From: Streptomyces sp. YIM 130001
Lineage (GTDB): Bacteria; Actinomycetota; Actinomycetes; Streptomycetales; Streptomycetaceae
Reading direction: 5' to 3'
Assembly (NCBI RefSeq): GCF_003574445.1
Contig: NZ_KZ984552.1
Span: forward strand, 62,001 to 126,000
DNA: 64,000 nt
Under the pieces are notes generated by a model. It did not search any database, was not told where the DNA came from, and worked only from the letters and a program-made list of their open reading frames with translations. Position numbers and translations under genes: made by a program. This document shows, piece by piece, positions 17,364-27,706 of this stretch (its first letter is position 1; each line of letters starts with the position of its first letter).

Positions 17364-18902
17364 GTGACCTATCCGGGACCGCCCCGGCCCGAGCGGGTCA
17401 CGGCCAGCACCTTCAAGGCCCTCGCCGAGCAACTGGGGGTCGACACGACCGGTGAGGCGGCGGTCACGGGCATCACCCACGACTCGCGCGCCGTCCGCCC
17501 GGGCGACATCTACGCGGCCCTGCCCGGCGCCCGCTTCCACGGCGCCGACTTCGCCGCGCAGGCCGCCGACCTCGGCGCGGCCGGAATTCTCACCGACCCG
17601 GCGGGCTGGGACCGCGCGGCCGCCACCGCACTCCCGGTCCTCGTCGTGGGCGATCCCCGCGGACGCATGGGCGAGATCGCGGCCACGGTCTACGGGGACC
17701 CCGGACACGATCTGCTCCAACTGGGCATCACCGGCACCTCGGGCAAGACCACGACGGCGTACCTCGTCGAGGGCGGTCTGCAGGCGGCCGGTCACCGCAC
17801 CGGACTCATCGGCACCGTCGAGATGCGCATCGGCGACGAGCGCATCAAGTCGGAGCGCACCACCCCCGAAGCCACCGATCTGCAGGCCCTGTTCGCGGTG
17901 ATGCGCGAGCGCGGGGTCGAGTCGGTCGCCATGGAGGTCTCCAGCCACGCCCTGGTACTCGGACGGGTGGACGCCTGCGTCTTCGACGTCGCGGTGTTCA
18001 ACAACCTGAGCCCCGAGCACATGGAATTCCACTCCGACATGGAGGACTACTTCCAGGCGAAGGCGCAGCTGTTCACCCCCAAGCGCGCCAAGCTCGGTGT
18101 GGTCAACTTCGACGACGAGTACGGTCGTCGGCTCGTGAAGGAAGCGACGATCCCCATCGTCACCTTCTCCGCCGAAGGGCACCCGGACGCCGACTGGTGG
18201 GCCGAGGACGTCGAAGTCGGCCCGATGGACAGCACGCTCACCGTGATCGGCCCCGACGGACAGCGGATCGCCGCCAAGTCCCCCCTGGCAGGCCCGTTCA
18301 ACGTCGCCAACACCCTCGCCGCGATCGTCTCGCTCGCGGTCGCCGGTGTGGACCCGCAGACCGCTGCCGACGGGATCGCCGGCGTCGCGGGCGTCCCCGG
18401 GCGTCTGGAGAGGGTGGACGAGGGCCAGCCGTACCTCGCCGTCGTCGACTACGCGCACAAGACCGACGCTGTCGAGTCCGTACTGCGTGCGCTGCGCAAA
18501 GTCACCGAGGGCCGGGTGCACATCGTCCTCGGCTGCGGCGGCGACCGGGACATCTACAAGCGCGGGGCGATGGGGGCCGCGGCCGCGCGGCTCGCCGACA
18601 CCGCCGTACTCACCTCGGACAACCCGCGGTCCGAGGACCCGCTGGCCATCCTCGCCACCATGCTCGCGGGGGCCGCCGAGGTCCCCATCCACGAGCGCGG
18701 TGACGTCCAGGTCTTCGAGGACCGGTCCGCCGCCATCGCCTCGGCCGTGTTCCGCGCTCGTCCCGGCGACACCGTTCTGGTCGCCGGCAAGGGCCATGAA
18801 CAGGGCCAGGACATCAACGGAGTGGTACGCCCCTTCGACGACCGCGTGGTGCTGCGCGAGGCCATCCGCCACCGCGCCGCCGCCCAGAGCAACCAGGGAT
18901 GA
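17364..18902 (+). CDS. murE: UDP-MurNAc-tripeptide synthetase MurE
   Basis: This enzyme (512 residues from this start) adds the diamino acid, LL-DAP in Streptomyces, to UDP-MurNAc-L-Ala-D-Glu using ATP. Motifs are the P-loop GITGTSGKTTTAYL (about 121-134), NLSPEHMEFH, VVDYAHKTDAVESVL and the diaminopimelate-binding DNPR at 419-422. GTG at 17364 is preferred because GAAGGA (17351-17356) precedes it and the MurE domain begins directly after it. The frame is open back to a GTG at 17208, 12 nt after ftsI, with no ribosome site, so a 52-residue extension is possible. Four nt separate it from murF. Confidence 0.95.
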   Translation: MTYPGPPRPERVTASTFKALAEQLGVDTTGEAAVTGITHDSRAVRPGDIYAALPGARFHGADFAAQAADLGAAGILTDPAGWDRAAATALPVLVVGDPRGRMGEIAATVYGDPGHDLLQLGITGTSGKTTTAYLVEGGLQAAGHRTGLIGTVEMRIGDERIKSERTTPEATDLQALFAVMRERGVESVAMEVSSHALVLGRVDACVFDVAVFNNLSPEHMEFHSDMEDYFQAKAQLFTPKRAKLGVVNFDDEYGRRLVKEATIPIVTFSAEGHPDADWWAEDVEVGPMDSTLTVIGPDGQRIAAKSPLAGPFNVANTLAAIVSLAVAGVDPQTAADGIAGVAGVPGRLERVDEGQPYLAVVDYAHKTDAVESVLRALRKVTEGRVHIVLGCGGDRDIYKRGAMGAAAARLADTAVLTSDNPRSEDPLAILATMLAGAAEVPIHERGDVQVFEDRSAAIASAVFRARPGDTVLVAGKGHEQGQDINGVVRPFDDRVVLREAIRHRAAAQSNQG

Positions 18903-18906
18903 AGCA

Positions 18907-20334
18907 GTGATCGCCCTCTCCCTCGCCGAGATCGTCTCCGTCGTCGGCGGGCAGCCGCACGACATACCGGATATCCGGCGCCAGGTCACCGGGCCCGTGG
19001 TCATCGACTCCCGACAGGTCGAACAGGGCGGCCTGTTCGCCGCGTTCGCCGGCGAGCACGTCGACGGCCACGACTTCGCCGAACGCGCCGTCGCCGCCGG
19101 GGCCGAGGCGATCCTCGCCACCCGTCCGCTCGGAGTTCCCGCGATCGTGGTCGACGACGTCGAGGTGGCGCTCGGCGCGCTCGCCCGCGCCGTCGTCGCG
19201 CGCCTGGGCACCACCCTGGTCGCCCTCACCGGCTCGGCCGGCAAGACCTCCACCAAGGACCTGATCGCCCAGCTCCTCGAGCGCAAGGGCCCCACGGTGT
19301 GGACGCCCGGCTCGCTCAACAACGAGATCGGCCTGCCGCTCACCGCCCTGCGCGCCACCGAGGAAACCCGGCACCTGGTCCTCGAGATGGGCGCCCGCGG
19401 CATCGGTCACATCCGCTACCTCACCGATCTGACCCCGCCGCGTATCGGCGTCGTCCTGAACGTCGGGACCGCCCACATCGGCGAGTTCGGCGGCCGCGAG
19501 CAGATCGCTCAGGCCAAGGGCGAACTGGTCGAGGCCCTGCCGTCCGCCGAGGACGGCGGCATCGCGGTGCTGAACGCCGACGATCCCCTGGTACGCGCGA
19601 TGAGTTCGCGCACCGAGGCGCGGGTCACCCTCTTCGGCGAGGCCGCCGACGCCGATGTACGCGCCGACGACGTACGCCTCACCGAACAGGGACAGCCGGC
19701 CTTCACGCTCCGCACACCGACCGGGTGCAGTGCTGTGACCATGCGCCTGTACGGTGAGCACCACGTGCCGAACGCGCTCGCCGCGGCAGCCGTCGCCCAT
19801 GAACTGGGCATGTCCGCGGACGAGATCGCCATCGCGCTGAGCGAGGCGGGCAACCTCTCCCGCTGGCGGATGGAGGTCACCGAGCGCGCGGACGGCGTGA
19901 CGGTCGTCAACGACGCCTACAACGCGAACCCCGAGTCCATGCGAGCCGCACTGCGCGCGCTCGTGTCGATGGGCAAGCCGGCCGAGGGGGGACGCACCTG
20001 GGCGGTGCTCGGTCACATGGCCGAGCTCGGCGACGACGCGCTCGCCGAGCACGACGCCGTCGGACGGCTCGCCGTCCGGCTCAACGTGAGCAAGCTCGTC
20101 GCGGTCGGGGGCAGGGAAGCGTCCTGGCTGCAGCTGGGCGCATACAACGAGGGTTCGTGGGGTGAGGAGTCGGTGCACGTGTCCGACGCACAGGCGGCTG
20201 TCGATCTGTTGCGCAGCGAGCTGCGCCCGGGAGACGTCGTACTCGTGAAGGCATCCAGGTCGGTGGGCCTCGAGCGGGTGGCACTCGCCCTGCTCGACAC
20301 CGCTTCCGTAGAGGGGCAGGTCACCGGCCGATGA
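18907..20334 (+). CDS. murF: UDP-MurNAc-tripeptide:D-Ala-D-Ala ligase MurF
   Basis: This 475-residue enzyme adds D-Ala-D-Ala to the UDP-MurNAc tripeptide, finishing the cytoplasmic stem peptide. Landmarks are the N-terminal [20 protein letters not shown], the P-loop [33 protein letters not shown], the [11 protein letters not shown] block and [17 protein letters not shown] with its Asn-Pro-Glu/Ser motif. GTG at 18907 is 4 nt after the murE stop. Its TGA overlaps the mraY ATG, so translation of murE, murF and mraY is probably coupled. Confidence 0.97.
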   Translation: MIALSLAEIVSVVGGQPHDIPDIRRQVTGPVVIDSRQVEQGGLFAAFAGEHVDGHDFAERAVAAGAEAILATRPLGVPAIVVDDVEVALGALARAVVARLGTTLVALTGSAGKTSTKDLIAQLLERKGPTVWTPGSLNNEIGLPLTALRATEETRHLVLEMGARGIGHIRYLTDLTPPRIGVVLNVGTAHIGEFGGREQIAQAKGELVEALPSAEDGGIAVLNADDPLVRAMSSRTEARVTLFGEAADADVRADDVRLTEQGQPAFTLRTPTGCSAVTMRLYGEHHVPNALAAAAVAHELGMSADEIAIALSEAGNLSRWRMEVTERADGVTVVNDAYNANPESMRAALRALVSMGKPAEGGRTWAVLGHMAELGDDALAEHDAVGRLAVRLNVSKLVAVGGREASWLQLGAYNEGSWGEESVHVSDAQAAVDLLRSELRPGDVVLVKASRSVGLERVALALLDTASVEGQVTGR

Positions 20335-21401
20335 GGCAGATCCTGTTCGCGGGAGTGATCGGGCTCTTCCTGACCCTGATCGGAACCCCGCTCCTGATCA
20401 AGCTCCTCGCCAAGAAGGGCTACGGCCAGTACATCCGGGACGACGGCCCGCGCGAGCACGCAGCCAAGCGCGGTACGCCGACCATGGGGGGTATCGCCTT
20501 CATCCTGGCGACGATCATCGCGTACTTCGCCGCCAAGCTGATCACCGGTGCACCGACCACCTTCTCCGGTCTCCTGGTGCTCTTCCTGATGACCGGCATG
20601 GGCCTGGTCGGCTTCCTCGACGACTACATCAAGATCGTCAAACGGCGTTCGCTCGGTCTGCGCGCCAAGGCGAAGATGGCCGGACAGCTGATCGTCGGCA
20701 TCACCTTCGCCGTGCTGGCCCTGCAGTTCGCGGACAACCGGGGCAACACCCCCGCGTCCACGAAACTCTCCTTCGTGACGGACTTCGGCTGGACGATCGG
20801 CCCGGTGCTCTTCGTCATCTGGGCGCTGTTCATGATCCTCGCGATGTCGAACGGCGTGAACCTCACCGACGGCCTGGACGGACTCGCCACCGGTGCCTCG
20901 GTGATGGTCTTCGGTGCCTATACCTTCATCGGCGTCTGGCAGTTCCAGGAGTCCTGCGCCAACGCCGAGTCACTCACCAACCCGGCGGCCTGCTTCGAAG
21001 TACGAGATCCACTCGACCTCGCCATCGTCGCCTCGGCCCTGATGGGCGCCTGCTTCGGCTTCCTGTGGTGGAACACCTCGCCGGCCAAGATCTTCATGGG
21101 CGACACCGGCTCGCTGGCCCTCGGCGGCGCGCTGGCCGGCCTGGCCATCTGTTCCCGCACGGAGCTGCTGCTCGCCCTGCTCGGCGGCCTGTTCGTCCTC
21201 ATCACGATGTCCGTCGTCATCCAGGTCGGCTCCTTCCGGCTCACCGGGAAACGCGTCTTCCGCATGGCCCCGCTGCAGCATCACTTCGAACTCAAGGGCT
21301 GGTCCGAAGTCCTGGTCGTGGTCCGCTTCTGGATCATCCAGGGCATGTGTGTGATCGTCGGACTCGGTGTCTTCTACGCAGGGTGGGCGGCCACCAAGTG
21401 A
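20331..21401 (+). CDS. mraY: Phospho-MurNAc-pentapeptide translocase MraY
   Basis: This 356-residue polytopic membrane enzyme transfers phospho-MurNAc-pentapeptide to undecaprenyl phosphate, making lipid I. About ten helices are visible. Family motifs are GTPTMGGI near the N-terminus, the Mg-binding [31 protein letters not shown], the [10 protein letters not shown] loop and [15 protein letters not shown] near the C-terminus. The ATG overlaps the murF stop by 4 nt and the TGA overlaps the murD GTG by 4 nt. Confidence 0.97.
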   Translation: MRQILFAGVIGLFLTLIGTPLLIKLLAKKGYGQYIRDDGPREHAAKRGTPTMGGIAFILATIIAYFAAKLITGAPTTFSGLLVLFLMTGMGLVGFLDDYIKIVKRRSLGLRAKAKMAGQLIVGITFAVLALQFADNRGNTPASTKLSFVTDFGWTIGPVLFVIWALFMILAMSNGVNLTDGLDGLATGASVMVFGAYTFIGVWQFQESCANAESLTNPAACFEVRDPLDLAIVASALMGACFGFLWWNTSPAKIFMGDTGSLALGGALAGLAICSRTELLLALLGGLFVLITMSVVIQVGSFRLTGKRVFRMAPLQHHFELKGWSEVLVVVRFWIIQGMCVIVGLGVFYAGWAATK

Positions 21402-22843
21402 GCAACTGGCAGGGCAAGCGCGTCATCGTCGCCGGACTCGGCGTCTCCGGTATCCCGGCGGCCCGCGTACTGCACGCCCGCGGCGCCCGGGTCACCGTCG
21501 TCAACGACGGCGACGACGAACGCTCCCGCGCCCAGGCCGCCGAGCTGGAGGCCGAGGGGATCACGGTCCGCCTCGGTGACGGCGCGACCCTGCCCGAGGG
21601 CACCGAGCTGATCGTCACCACGCCCGGCTGGCAGCCCGACAAGCCGCTGTTCACCGCGGCCGAGCGGGCCGGCGTGGAGGTCTGGGGCGACGTGGAGCTG
21701 GCCTGGCGGCTGCGCACCCCGGACAGCGCCCCGTGGCTCGCCGTCACCGGCACCAACGGCAAGACCACGACCGTGCGGATGCTCGCCTCCATCCTGACGG
21801 CGGCGGGCCTGCGCACCGCGGCCGTCGGCAACATCGGCGTCTCGCTGCTCGACACGGTGCTCGGCGAGGAGACCTACGACGTACTCGCCGTCGAACTCTC
21901 CAGCTACCAACTGCACTGGTCGCCCTCGCTGCGCGCCCACTCGGCAGCGGTCCTGAACCTCGCCCCCGACCACCTCGACTGGCACGGCTCGATGGAGGCC
22001 TACGCGGCCGACAAGGGCCGCATCTACGAGGGCAACCAGGTCGCCTGCGTGTACAACGCCGACGCCACCGACGAGCCCTCCACCGAGCAACTGGTGCGCG
22101 ACGCCGACGTCGAGGACGGCTGCCGCGCGATCGGCTTCACGCTCGGCACACCCGGCCCGTCCCAACTCGGGGTCGTGGAAGGCCTCCTGGTGGACCGTGC
22201 CTTCGTGCCCGACCGGCAGAAACAGGCACAGGAGCTCGCCGAGGTCTCGGACGTACGCCCGCCGGCCCCGCACAACATCGCCAACGCCCTCGCGGCCGCC
22301 GCCCTCGCCCGCGCCTTCGGCGTCGAACCGGCCGCCGTACGCGACGGACTGCGGTCGTTCCACCCAGACCCGCACCGCATCGAGCAGGTCCGCGAGGTGG
22401 CCGGTGTCACGTACATCGACGACTCCAAGGCCACCAATCCGCACGCCGCGGAGGCCTCCCTCGCCGCCTACGGATCGATCGTGTGGATCGCCGGCGGTCT
22501 CGCCAAGGGCGCCTCGTTCGACGAGTTGGTGCGCAGCGCGACCGGCCGGCTCCGGGGCGTCGTGCTCATCGGCAAGGAGCGCCACCTCATCCGCGAAGCC
22601 CTCGGGCGACACGCCCCCGAGGTCCCGGTGGTGGACCTGGAGCAGACCGACACTGGGGCGATGTCCGCCGCCGTCCGGGAGGCGGCACGGCTCGCAGTTC
22701 CTGGCGACACCGTGCTGATGGCCCCGGCCTGTGCGTCGATGGACATGTTCGTCAACTACAACAAGCGCGGCGAGGCCTTCGCGGACGCGGTGCACGCGCT
22801 CGCTGCCGAGGACGCCGGGTCCGCCGGAGCCGGCAGCGCCTGA
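21398..22843 (+). CDS. murD: UDP-MurNAc-L-Ala:D-Glu ligase MurD
   Basis: This 481-residue ligase adds D-glutamate to UDP-MurNAc-L-Ala. It has an N-terminal Rossmann-like UDP-binding domain ([20 protein letters not shown]), the ATP loop [43 protein letters not shown] and, in the C-terminal domain, [20 protein letters not shown] at 21398 overlaps the mraY stop by 4 nt. A 78-nt gap with its own ribosome site separates it from ftsW. Confidence 0.97.
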   Translation: MSNWQGKRVIVAGLGVSGIPAARVLHARGARVTVVNDGDDERSRAQAAELEAEGITVRLGDGATLPEGTELIVTTPGWQPDKPLFTAAERAGVEVWGDVELAWRLRTPDSAPWLAVTGTNGKTTTVRMLASILTAAGLRTAAVGNIGVSLLDTVLGEETYDVLAVELSSYQLHWSPSLRAHSAAVLNLAPDHLDWHGSMEAYAADKGRIYEGNQVACVYNADATDEPSTEQLVRDADVEDGCRAIGFTLGTPGPSQLGVVEGLLVDRAFVPDRQKQAQELAEVSDVRPPAPHNIANALAAAALARAFGVEPAAVRDGLRSFHPDPHRIEQVREVAGVTYIDDSKATNPHAAEASLAAYGSIVWIAGGLAKGASFDELVRSATGRLRGVVLIGKERHLIREALGRHAPEVPVVDLEQTDTGAMSAAVREAARLAVPGDTVLMAPACASMDMFVNYNKRGEAFADAVHALAAEDAGSAGAGSA

Positions 22844-22921
22844 CAGGGCACGCGAGCCCTCTGTGGCGGGCCCGTCGGCCAAGCCCGGCCGAGCCGGGCA
22901 CGACTGGAGGGGACAGCGACC

Positions 22922-24271
22922 ATGCCGGCCGATGCAAGGGCCGCCCGCGCCGTGCGGCGTGCGGCAACACCGGGCGGACCGTCCCGGCGCCCCACGGCCC
23001 CGCGCCGACGGGGCGACAACCCGCTGCGGCGCCTGTACGGGAGGGCCCGCCGGGCCTGGGACCGGCCGCTGACCGCGTACTACGTGATCCTCGGCAGCAG
23101 CCTGCTGATCACCGTGCTCGGTCTGGTGATGGTGTACTCCGCCTCGATGATCCAGGCGCTGCAACTGGATCTGGCCGCCTCGTACTTCTTCCGCAAACAG
23201 TTCACCGCCGCCGTGATCGGGGCCGTACTGCTGCTCGTGGCCATGCGGATGCCGGTGAAGCTGCACCGGGCGCTGGCGTATCCGATGCTCGCCGTGACCG
23301 TGTTCCTGATGATCCTGGTGCAGGTCCCCGGCATAGGGCACGCGGTCAACGGCAACCAGAACTGGATCTATCTGGGCGGCCCCTTCCAGCTGCAGCCGAG
23401 CGAGTTCGGCAAACTCGCCCTGGTGCTGTGGGGAGCCGACCTGCTGGCCCGCAAACAGGACAAGCGGCTCCTGACCCAGTGGAAGCACATGCTGGTGCCG
23501 CTGGTGCCTGTGGCCTTCATGCTGCTCGGACTCATCATGCTGGGCGGCGACATGGGCACCGCGATCATCCTCGCGGCCGTCCTGTTCGGCCTGCTGTGGC
23601 TCGCGGGCGCTCCCACCCGACTGTTCGCCGGAGTGCTCTCGGTGGCGGCACTGATCGGTTTCATCCTGATCAGGACCAGTCCGAACCGGATGTCGCGCCT
23701 CGCCTGCATCGCCGCCACCGACCCCGGTCCCGGCGACCAGTGCTGGCAGGCCGTGCACGGGATCTACGCTCTCGCCTCAGGCGGATTCTTCGGTTCCGGC
23801 CTCGGCGCCAGTGTGGAAAAATGGGGTCAACTCCCGGAACCGCACACCGACTTCATTTTCGCGATCACTGGGGAGGAACTGGGTCTCGCGGGGACGCTGT
23901 CGGTACTCGCCCTCTTCGCGGCTCTAGGCTATGCGGGTATCCGCGTGGCCGGACGCACGGAGGACCCCTTCGTGAGGTACGCCGCGGGAGGTGTGACCAC
24001 GTGGATCACGGCCCAGGCCGTGATCAACGTCGGTGCGGTGCTCGGCCTGTTGCCGATCGCCGGGGTCCCCCTGCCGCTGTTCTCCTACGGAGGGTCAGCC
24101 CTGCTGCCGACCATGTTCGCCATCGGGCTGCTCATCGCGTTCGCGCGCGGGGAGCCCACGGCGCGAGCGGCTCTTGCCCGGCAGCAAAGGCTGTTCGGCA
24201 GGAAGCGGGCCGCGGTGAGATGGAACACGATGAGACGGCGTGCCAAGGCGCGACCGTCCGGAGAGCGGTGA
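22922..24271 (+). CDS. ftsW: SEDS peptidoglycan polymerase FtsW
   Basis: This 449-residue SEDS-family glycosyltransferase polymerises lipid II at the septum with FtsI. The N-terminus (1-58) is basic and Pro-rich, followed by about ten helices. Diagnostic segments are WIYLGGPFQLQPSEFGKLAL, GGDMGTAIIL, the extracytoplasmic loop LPEPHTDFIFAITGEELGL and the terminal LPLFSYGGSALLPTM. The ATG at 22922 follows GGAGGGGA at 22906-22913. The basic C-terminal tail (FGRKRAAVRWNTMRRR) is cytoplasmic. Six nt separate it from murG. Confidence 0.96.
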   Translation: MPADARAARAVRRAATPGGPSRRPTAPRRRGDNPLRRLYGRARRAWDRPLTAYYVILGSSLLITVLGLVMVYSASMIQALQLDLAASYFFRKQFTAAVIGAVLLLVAMRMPVKLHRALAYPMLAVTVFLMILVQVPGIGHAVNGNQNWIYLGGPFQLQPSEFGKLALVLWGADLLARKQDKRLLTQWKHMLVPLVPVAFMLLGLIMLGGDMGTAIILAAVLFGLLWLAGAPTRLFAGVLSVAALIGFILIRTSPNRMSRLACIAATDPGPGDQCWQAVHGIYALASGGFFGSGLGASVEKWGQLPEPHTDFIFAITGEELGLAGTLSVLALFAALGYAGIRVAGRTEDPFVRYAAGGVTTWITAQAVINVGAVLGLLPIAGVPLPLFSYGGSALLPTMFAIGLLIAFARGEPTARAALARQQRLFGRKRAAVRWNTMRRRAKARPSGER

Positions 24272-24277
24272 ATTTCG

Positions 24278-25372
24278 GTGCATGTCGTACTCGCCGGTGG
24301 GGGGACCGCCGGTCATATCGAGCCTGCGCTCGCCCTCGCGGACGCCCTGCGAAGGCAGGACCCGACGGTAGGGATCACGGCCCTCGGCACGGAGAAGGGG
24401 CTCGAGAACCGACTGGTCCCGGAGCGCGGCTACGAACTCGCGCTGATTCCCGCCGTGCCCCTGCCCCGTAAACCCACCCCGGAGCTGATCACCGTGCCCG
24501 GGCGACTGCGCGGCACGATCAAGGCCGCCGAGCAGATCCTGGAGCGCACCAAGGCGGACGCGGTGGTCGGATTCGGCGGCTATGTGGCGCTGCCCGGCTA
24601 CCTCGCCGCCAAGCGCCTCGGGGTGCCGATCATCGTCCACGAGGCCAACGCACGTCCCGGCCTGGCCAACAAGATCGGTTCGCGGTACGCGGCCGCGGTC
24701 GCCGTCTCCACTCCGGACAGCAAGCTGCGCAACTCGCGCTACATCGGTATCCCGTTGCGCCGCACCATCGCCACTCTGGACCGCGCCCGGGTGCGCCCCG
24801 AGGCGCGCGCCGCTTTCGGTCTCGACCCGAACCTGCCGACCCTGCTGGTCTCCGGCGGTTCGCAGGGCGCGCGCAGGCTCAACGAGGTCGTCCAGCAGGC
24901 CGCCCCGATCCTGCAGCGTTCCGGTATCCAGATCCTGCACGCGGTGGGCCCGCGGAACGAGATGCCACACGTCGACAACATGCCCGGAATGCCGCCGTAC
25001 ATCCCGGTACCGTACGTGGACCGGATGGACCTCGCGTACGCCGCGGCCGACATGATGCTCTGCCGCGCGGGCGCGATGACCGTCGCCGAACTCTCCGCCG
25101 TCGGGCTCCCGGCCGCCTACGTCCCGCTGCCTATCGGCAACGGCGAACAGCGCCTGAACGCCCAGCCGGTGGTCAAGGCCGGCGGCGGACTGCTGGTCGA
25201 CGACGCCGAACTGACCCCGCAGTGGGTCCAGCACAATGTGCTGCCGGTGCTCGCCGACCCGCACCGGCTGTACGAGATGTCCCGGGCCGCCTCCGAGTTC
25301 GGCCGCAGGGACGCGGACGAACTCCTCGTCGGCATGGTCCACGAGGCGATCGCGGCACGCCACAGGGCGTGA
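24278..25372 (+). CDS. murG: Lipid II synthase MurG
   Basis: This 364-residue GT-B glycosyltransferase adds GlcNAc to lipid I at the inner membrane face. Motifs are the N-terminal GGGTAGHIEPALALADAL with its glycine loop, VVGFGGYVALPGYLAAK, HEANARPGLANK, LVSGGSQGARRLNEVV at the start of the C-terminal half, and CRAGAMTVAELSAVGLPAAYVPLPIGN with GEQRLNAQ in the nucleotide-sugar site. GTG start at 24278. ftsQ begins 14 nt after its stop. Confidence 0.97.
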   Translation: MHVVLAGGGTAGHIEPALALADALRRQDPTVGITALGTEKGLENRLVPERGYELALIPAVPLPRKPTPELITVPGRLRGTIKAAEQILERTKADAVVGFGGYVALPGYLAAKRLGVPIIVHEANARPGLANKIGSRYAAAVAVSTPDSKLRNSRYIGIPLRRTIATLDRARVRPEARAAFGLDPNLPTLLVSGGSQGARRLNEVVQQAAPILQRSGIQILHAVGPRNEMPHVDNMPGMPPYIPVPYVDRMDLAYAAADMMLCRAGAMTVAELSAVGLPAAYVPLPIGNGEQRLNAQPVVKAGGGLLVDDAELTPQWVQHNVLPVLADPHRLYEMSRAASEFGRRDADELLVGMVHEAIAARHRA

Positions 25373-25386
25373 GAAGGCAGGGGAGT

Positions 25387-26187
25387 GTGGCCGGACCCAC
25401 CGCCGTCAAAGGCGGCACACGACAGCGGGACGCCAGCCCGGTCCGCACTCCCCGGCCACCCGGCCCCGGGCCACGGCTGAGACTGCCCTCGCGGCGCGCC
25501 CTCGTGGTGGCCCTGATCGCGGTCGTTGTGCTGGGCGGCGGCGGGAGTTGGCTGCTCTACGGCTCGCCGTGGCTGCGGGTCGAACGCGTCACCACCTCCG
25601 GCGTCGACGTACTGACGCCGCACGAGGTGAAGGACGCCGCGGCCGTACCGGTCGGCGCACCGCTGATTTCCGTCGGTACAGGGGCGATTGAGGACCGGCT
25701 GCGCCGTGAATTGCCTCGCATCAAGTCGGTGGACGTGGTGCGTTCATGGCCGCACGGAATCGGTCTGAAAGTGACCGAGCGCAAGCCCGTACTGCTCATC
25801 GAAAAGGGCGGAAACTTCGTCGAAGTGGACTCCACCGGCGTCCGGTTCGCCACCGTGCCGCGCGCACCCCGAGGTGTTCCGCTCCTCGAATTGTCGGCCG
25901 GACAGTCGCCGAGTCTGAACAGATTCGGAACCGATCGACTCAGGCGCGAAGCGGTCAAGGTCGCGGGTGATCTGCCTCCCTCGATCGCCCGCGACACCCG
26001 ATCCGTCAAAGTGCGTTCATATGACTCCGTCGTACTGGAGTTGAAGTCCGGACGTACTGTCGACTGGGGCAGCAGTGAGAAGGGGCGCGCGAAGGGTGCC
26101 ACGCTCACCGCGTTGTTGAAAGCGGCGCCGAAGGCACGGCACTTCGATGTCTCGGCTCCCACCGCCCCTGCGGTAACGGGGAGTTGA
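25387..26187 (+). CDS. ftsQ: Cell division protein FtsQ
   Basis: This 266-residue bitopic membrane protein has a basic Pro-rich cytoplasmic N-terminus (1-36), one helix at about 37-58 (RALVVALIAVVVLGGGGSWLL), a POTRA domain at about 61-130 (LRVERVTTSGVDVLTPHEVK) and the beta domain (VRSWPHGIGLKVTERKPVLL). It links early and late divisome proteins. The second of two overlapping GTGs, at 25387, is in frame and follows AGGCAGGGGA. The 283-bp gap after it contains the ftsZ control region. Confidence 0.95.
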   Translation: MAGPTAVKGGTRQRDASPVRTPRPPGPGPRLRLPSRRALVVALIAVVVLGGGGSWLLYGSPWLRVERVTTSGVDVLTPHEVKDAAAVPVGAPLISVGTGAIEDRLRRELPRIKSVDVVRSWPHGIGLKVTERKPVLLIEKGGNFVEVDSTGVRFATVPRAPRGVPLLELSAGQSPSLNRFGTDRLRREAVKVAGDLPPSIARDTRSVKVRSYDSVVLELKSGRTVDWGSSEKGRAKGATLTALLKAAPKARHFDVSAPTAPAVTGS

Positions 26188-26277
26188 CGCACATACTTCC
26201 TGGCCAGCACCCTGGTTGGTCAGCGCAACGGCTGATCACATAGGGTGAAAAGAAAAACGGGAGGTTCGGCGTGTTCG

Positions 26278-26307
26278 TTGAACGTGCGCCACTTGTCGAC
26301 TTAGTGT
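26278..26307 (+). promoter_or_regulatory. Candidate ftsZ promoter
   Basis: TTGAAC (26278-26283) and TAGTGT (26302-26307) with an 18-bp spacer lie about 165 nt before ftsZ. Streptomyces ftsZ is known to have several promoters in this interval, one sporulation-specific; which this would be cannot be told by eye. A weaker pair (TTGGTC 26216, TAGGGT 26241, 19-bp spacer) lies upstream. Confidence 0.45.
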
Positions 26308-26339
26308 CCTGTTCGGAAGGGTCAGACGAACCCAGTAAC

Positions 26340-26376
26340 AGACACACTGGTAACCCTAAACTTCAGCGTTAGGGTT
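26340..26376. promoter_or_regulatory. WhiA/WhiB-type GACAC site and inverted repeat before ftsZ
   Basis: AGACACA at 26340-26346 contains GACAC, the core recognised by the sporulation regulators WhiA and WhiB, for which ftsZ is a known target in Streptomyces. Six nt further on, AACCCTAA (26352-26359) and TTAGGGTT (26369-26376) form a perfect 8-bp inverted repeat with a 9-nt loop, in the ftsZ leader or an operator. Regulation is inferred. Confidence 0.45.
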
Positions 26377-26470
26377 CGGGTCGGCGTTCGGACCGTCCCA
26401 TTCGGCATCAGTCGTCGCAGCGCACGCACGGCGAGCGGCGACACGTAACTCGAGGCGAGAGGCCTTCGAC

Positions 26471-27706
26471 GTGGCAGCACCGCAGAACTACCTCGCAGTC
26501 ATCAAAGTCATCGGTGTCGGCGGCGGTGGTGTCAATGCCATCAACCGGATGATCGAGGTTGGTCTCAAGGGCGTCGAGTTCATCGCGATCAACACTGACG
26601 CACAAGCCCTGTTGATGAGCGACGCCGATGTCAAGCTCGACGTCGGCCGTGAACTCACCCGTGGCCTCGGCGCGGGCGCCAATCCGGCGGTCGGTCGTAA
26701 GGCCGCCGAAGACCACCGCGAGGAGATCGAGGAGGTCCTCAAGGGGGCCGACATGGTCTTCGTCACCGCCGGTGAAGGCGGCGGCACCGGTACCGGCGGC
26801 GCCCCCGTGGTCGCCAACATCGCGCGCTCACTCGGCGCCCTGACCATCGGCGTGGTCACCCGGCCCTTCACATTCGAGGGCCGCCGACGCGCCAACCAGG
26901 CAGAGGACGGCATCGCGGAACTCCGCGAAGAGGTCGACACCCTCATCGTCATCCCCAACGACCGCCTGCTTTCGATCTCGGACCGCCAGGTCAGCGTTCT
27001 CGACGCGTTCAAGTCCGCGGACCAGGTCCTGCTCTCCGGTGTGCAGGGCATCACCGACCTGATCACCACCCCCGGCCTGATCAACCTCGACTTCGCGGAC
27101 GTCAAGTCCGTGATGTCCGAGGCCGGTTCGGCTCTCATGGGGATCGGCTCGGCGCGCGGCGACGACCGCGCGGTGGCCGCCGCGGAAATGGCGATCTCCT
27201 CGCCGCTTCTGGAGGCGTCCATCGACGGCGCCCGCGGAGTACTCCTGTCCATCTCCGGTGGATCCGACCTCGGTCTCTTCGAGATCAACGAGGCGGCCCA
27301 ACTTGTCAGCGAGGCGGCGCATCCCGAGGCCAACATCATCTTCGGCGCGGTCATCGACGACGCCCTCGGTGACGAGGTCAGGGTCACGGTCATCGCAGCC
27401 GGCTTCGACGGCGGCCAGCCGCCGAACAAGCGGGATGTCGCGGCAGGCACCACGGGCTCCAAGCGGGAGGAGACGGCCTCGGCCGCGTCGGCCAGGCCGT
27501 CCGAGTCCCGGTCCTCCTTCGGAGCGCTCGGCAGCGTCACTCCCCGCGAGGACGCGCAGGACGAGCCCACGCCCGCGCCGGCTCCTGAGCCCGCGCCGGT
27601 GAGCGAGGTCCCGTCGGCACCGGTCACCCCGCCGCAGGTGCCGCCGGCCAGGCCGTACCAGGACAGCCAGGCCGAAGAGCTGGATGTCCCGGACTTCCTG
27701 AAGTAA
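26471..27706 (+). CDS. ftsZ: Tubulin-like cell division GTPase FtsZ
   Basis: This 411-residue protein polymerises into the Z-ring, or the ladder of rings in sporulating hyphae. The GTPase domain shows [22 protein letters not shown], the tubulin signature GGGTGTG at 103-109 and the T7 loop [12 protein letters not shown] variable Ala/Pro/Ser-rich linker (about 320-398) precedes the C-terminal interaction peptide ELDVPDFLK, which binds SepF. GTG at 26471 follows GAGAGG at 26456. The TAA shares its last base with the next ATG. Confidence 0.98.
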   Translation: MAAPQNYLAVIKVIGVGGGGVNAINRMIEVGLKGVEFIAINTDAQALLMSDADVKLDVGRELTRGLGAGANPAVGRKAAEDHREEIEEVLKGADMVFVTAGEGGGTGTGGAPVVANIARSLGALTIGVVTRPFTFEGRRRANQAEDGIAELREEVDTLIVIPNDRLLSISDRQVSVLDAFKSADQVLLSGVQGITDLITTPGLINLDFADVKSVMSEAGSALMGIGSARGDDRAVAAAEMAISSPLLEASIDGARGVLLSISGGSDLGLFEINEAAQLVSEAAHPEANIIFGAVIDDALGDEVRVTVIAAGFDGGQPPNKRDVAAGTTGSKREETASAASARPSESRSSFGALGSVTPREDAQDEPTPAPAPEPAPVSEVPSAPVTPPQVPPARPYQDSQAEELDVPDFLK

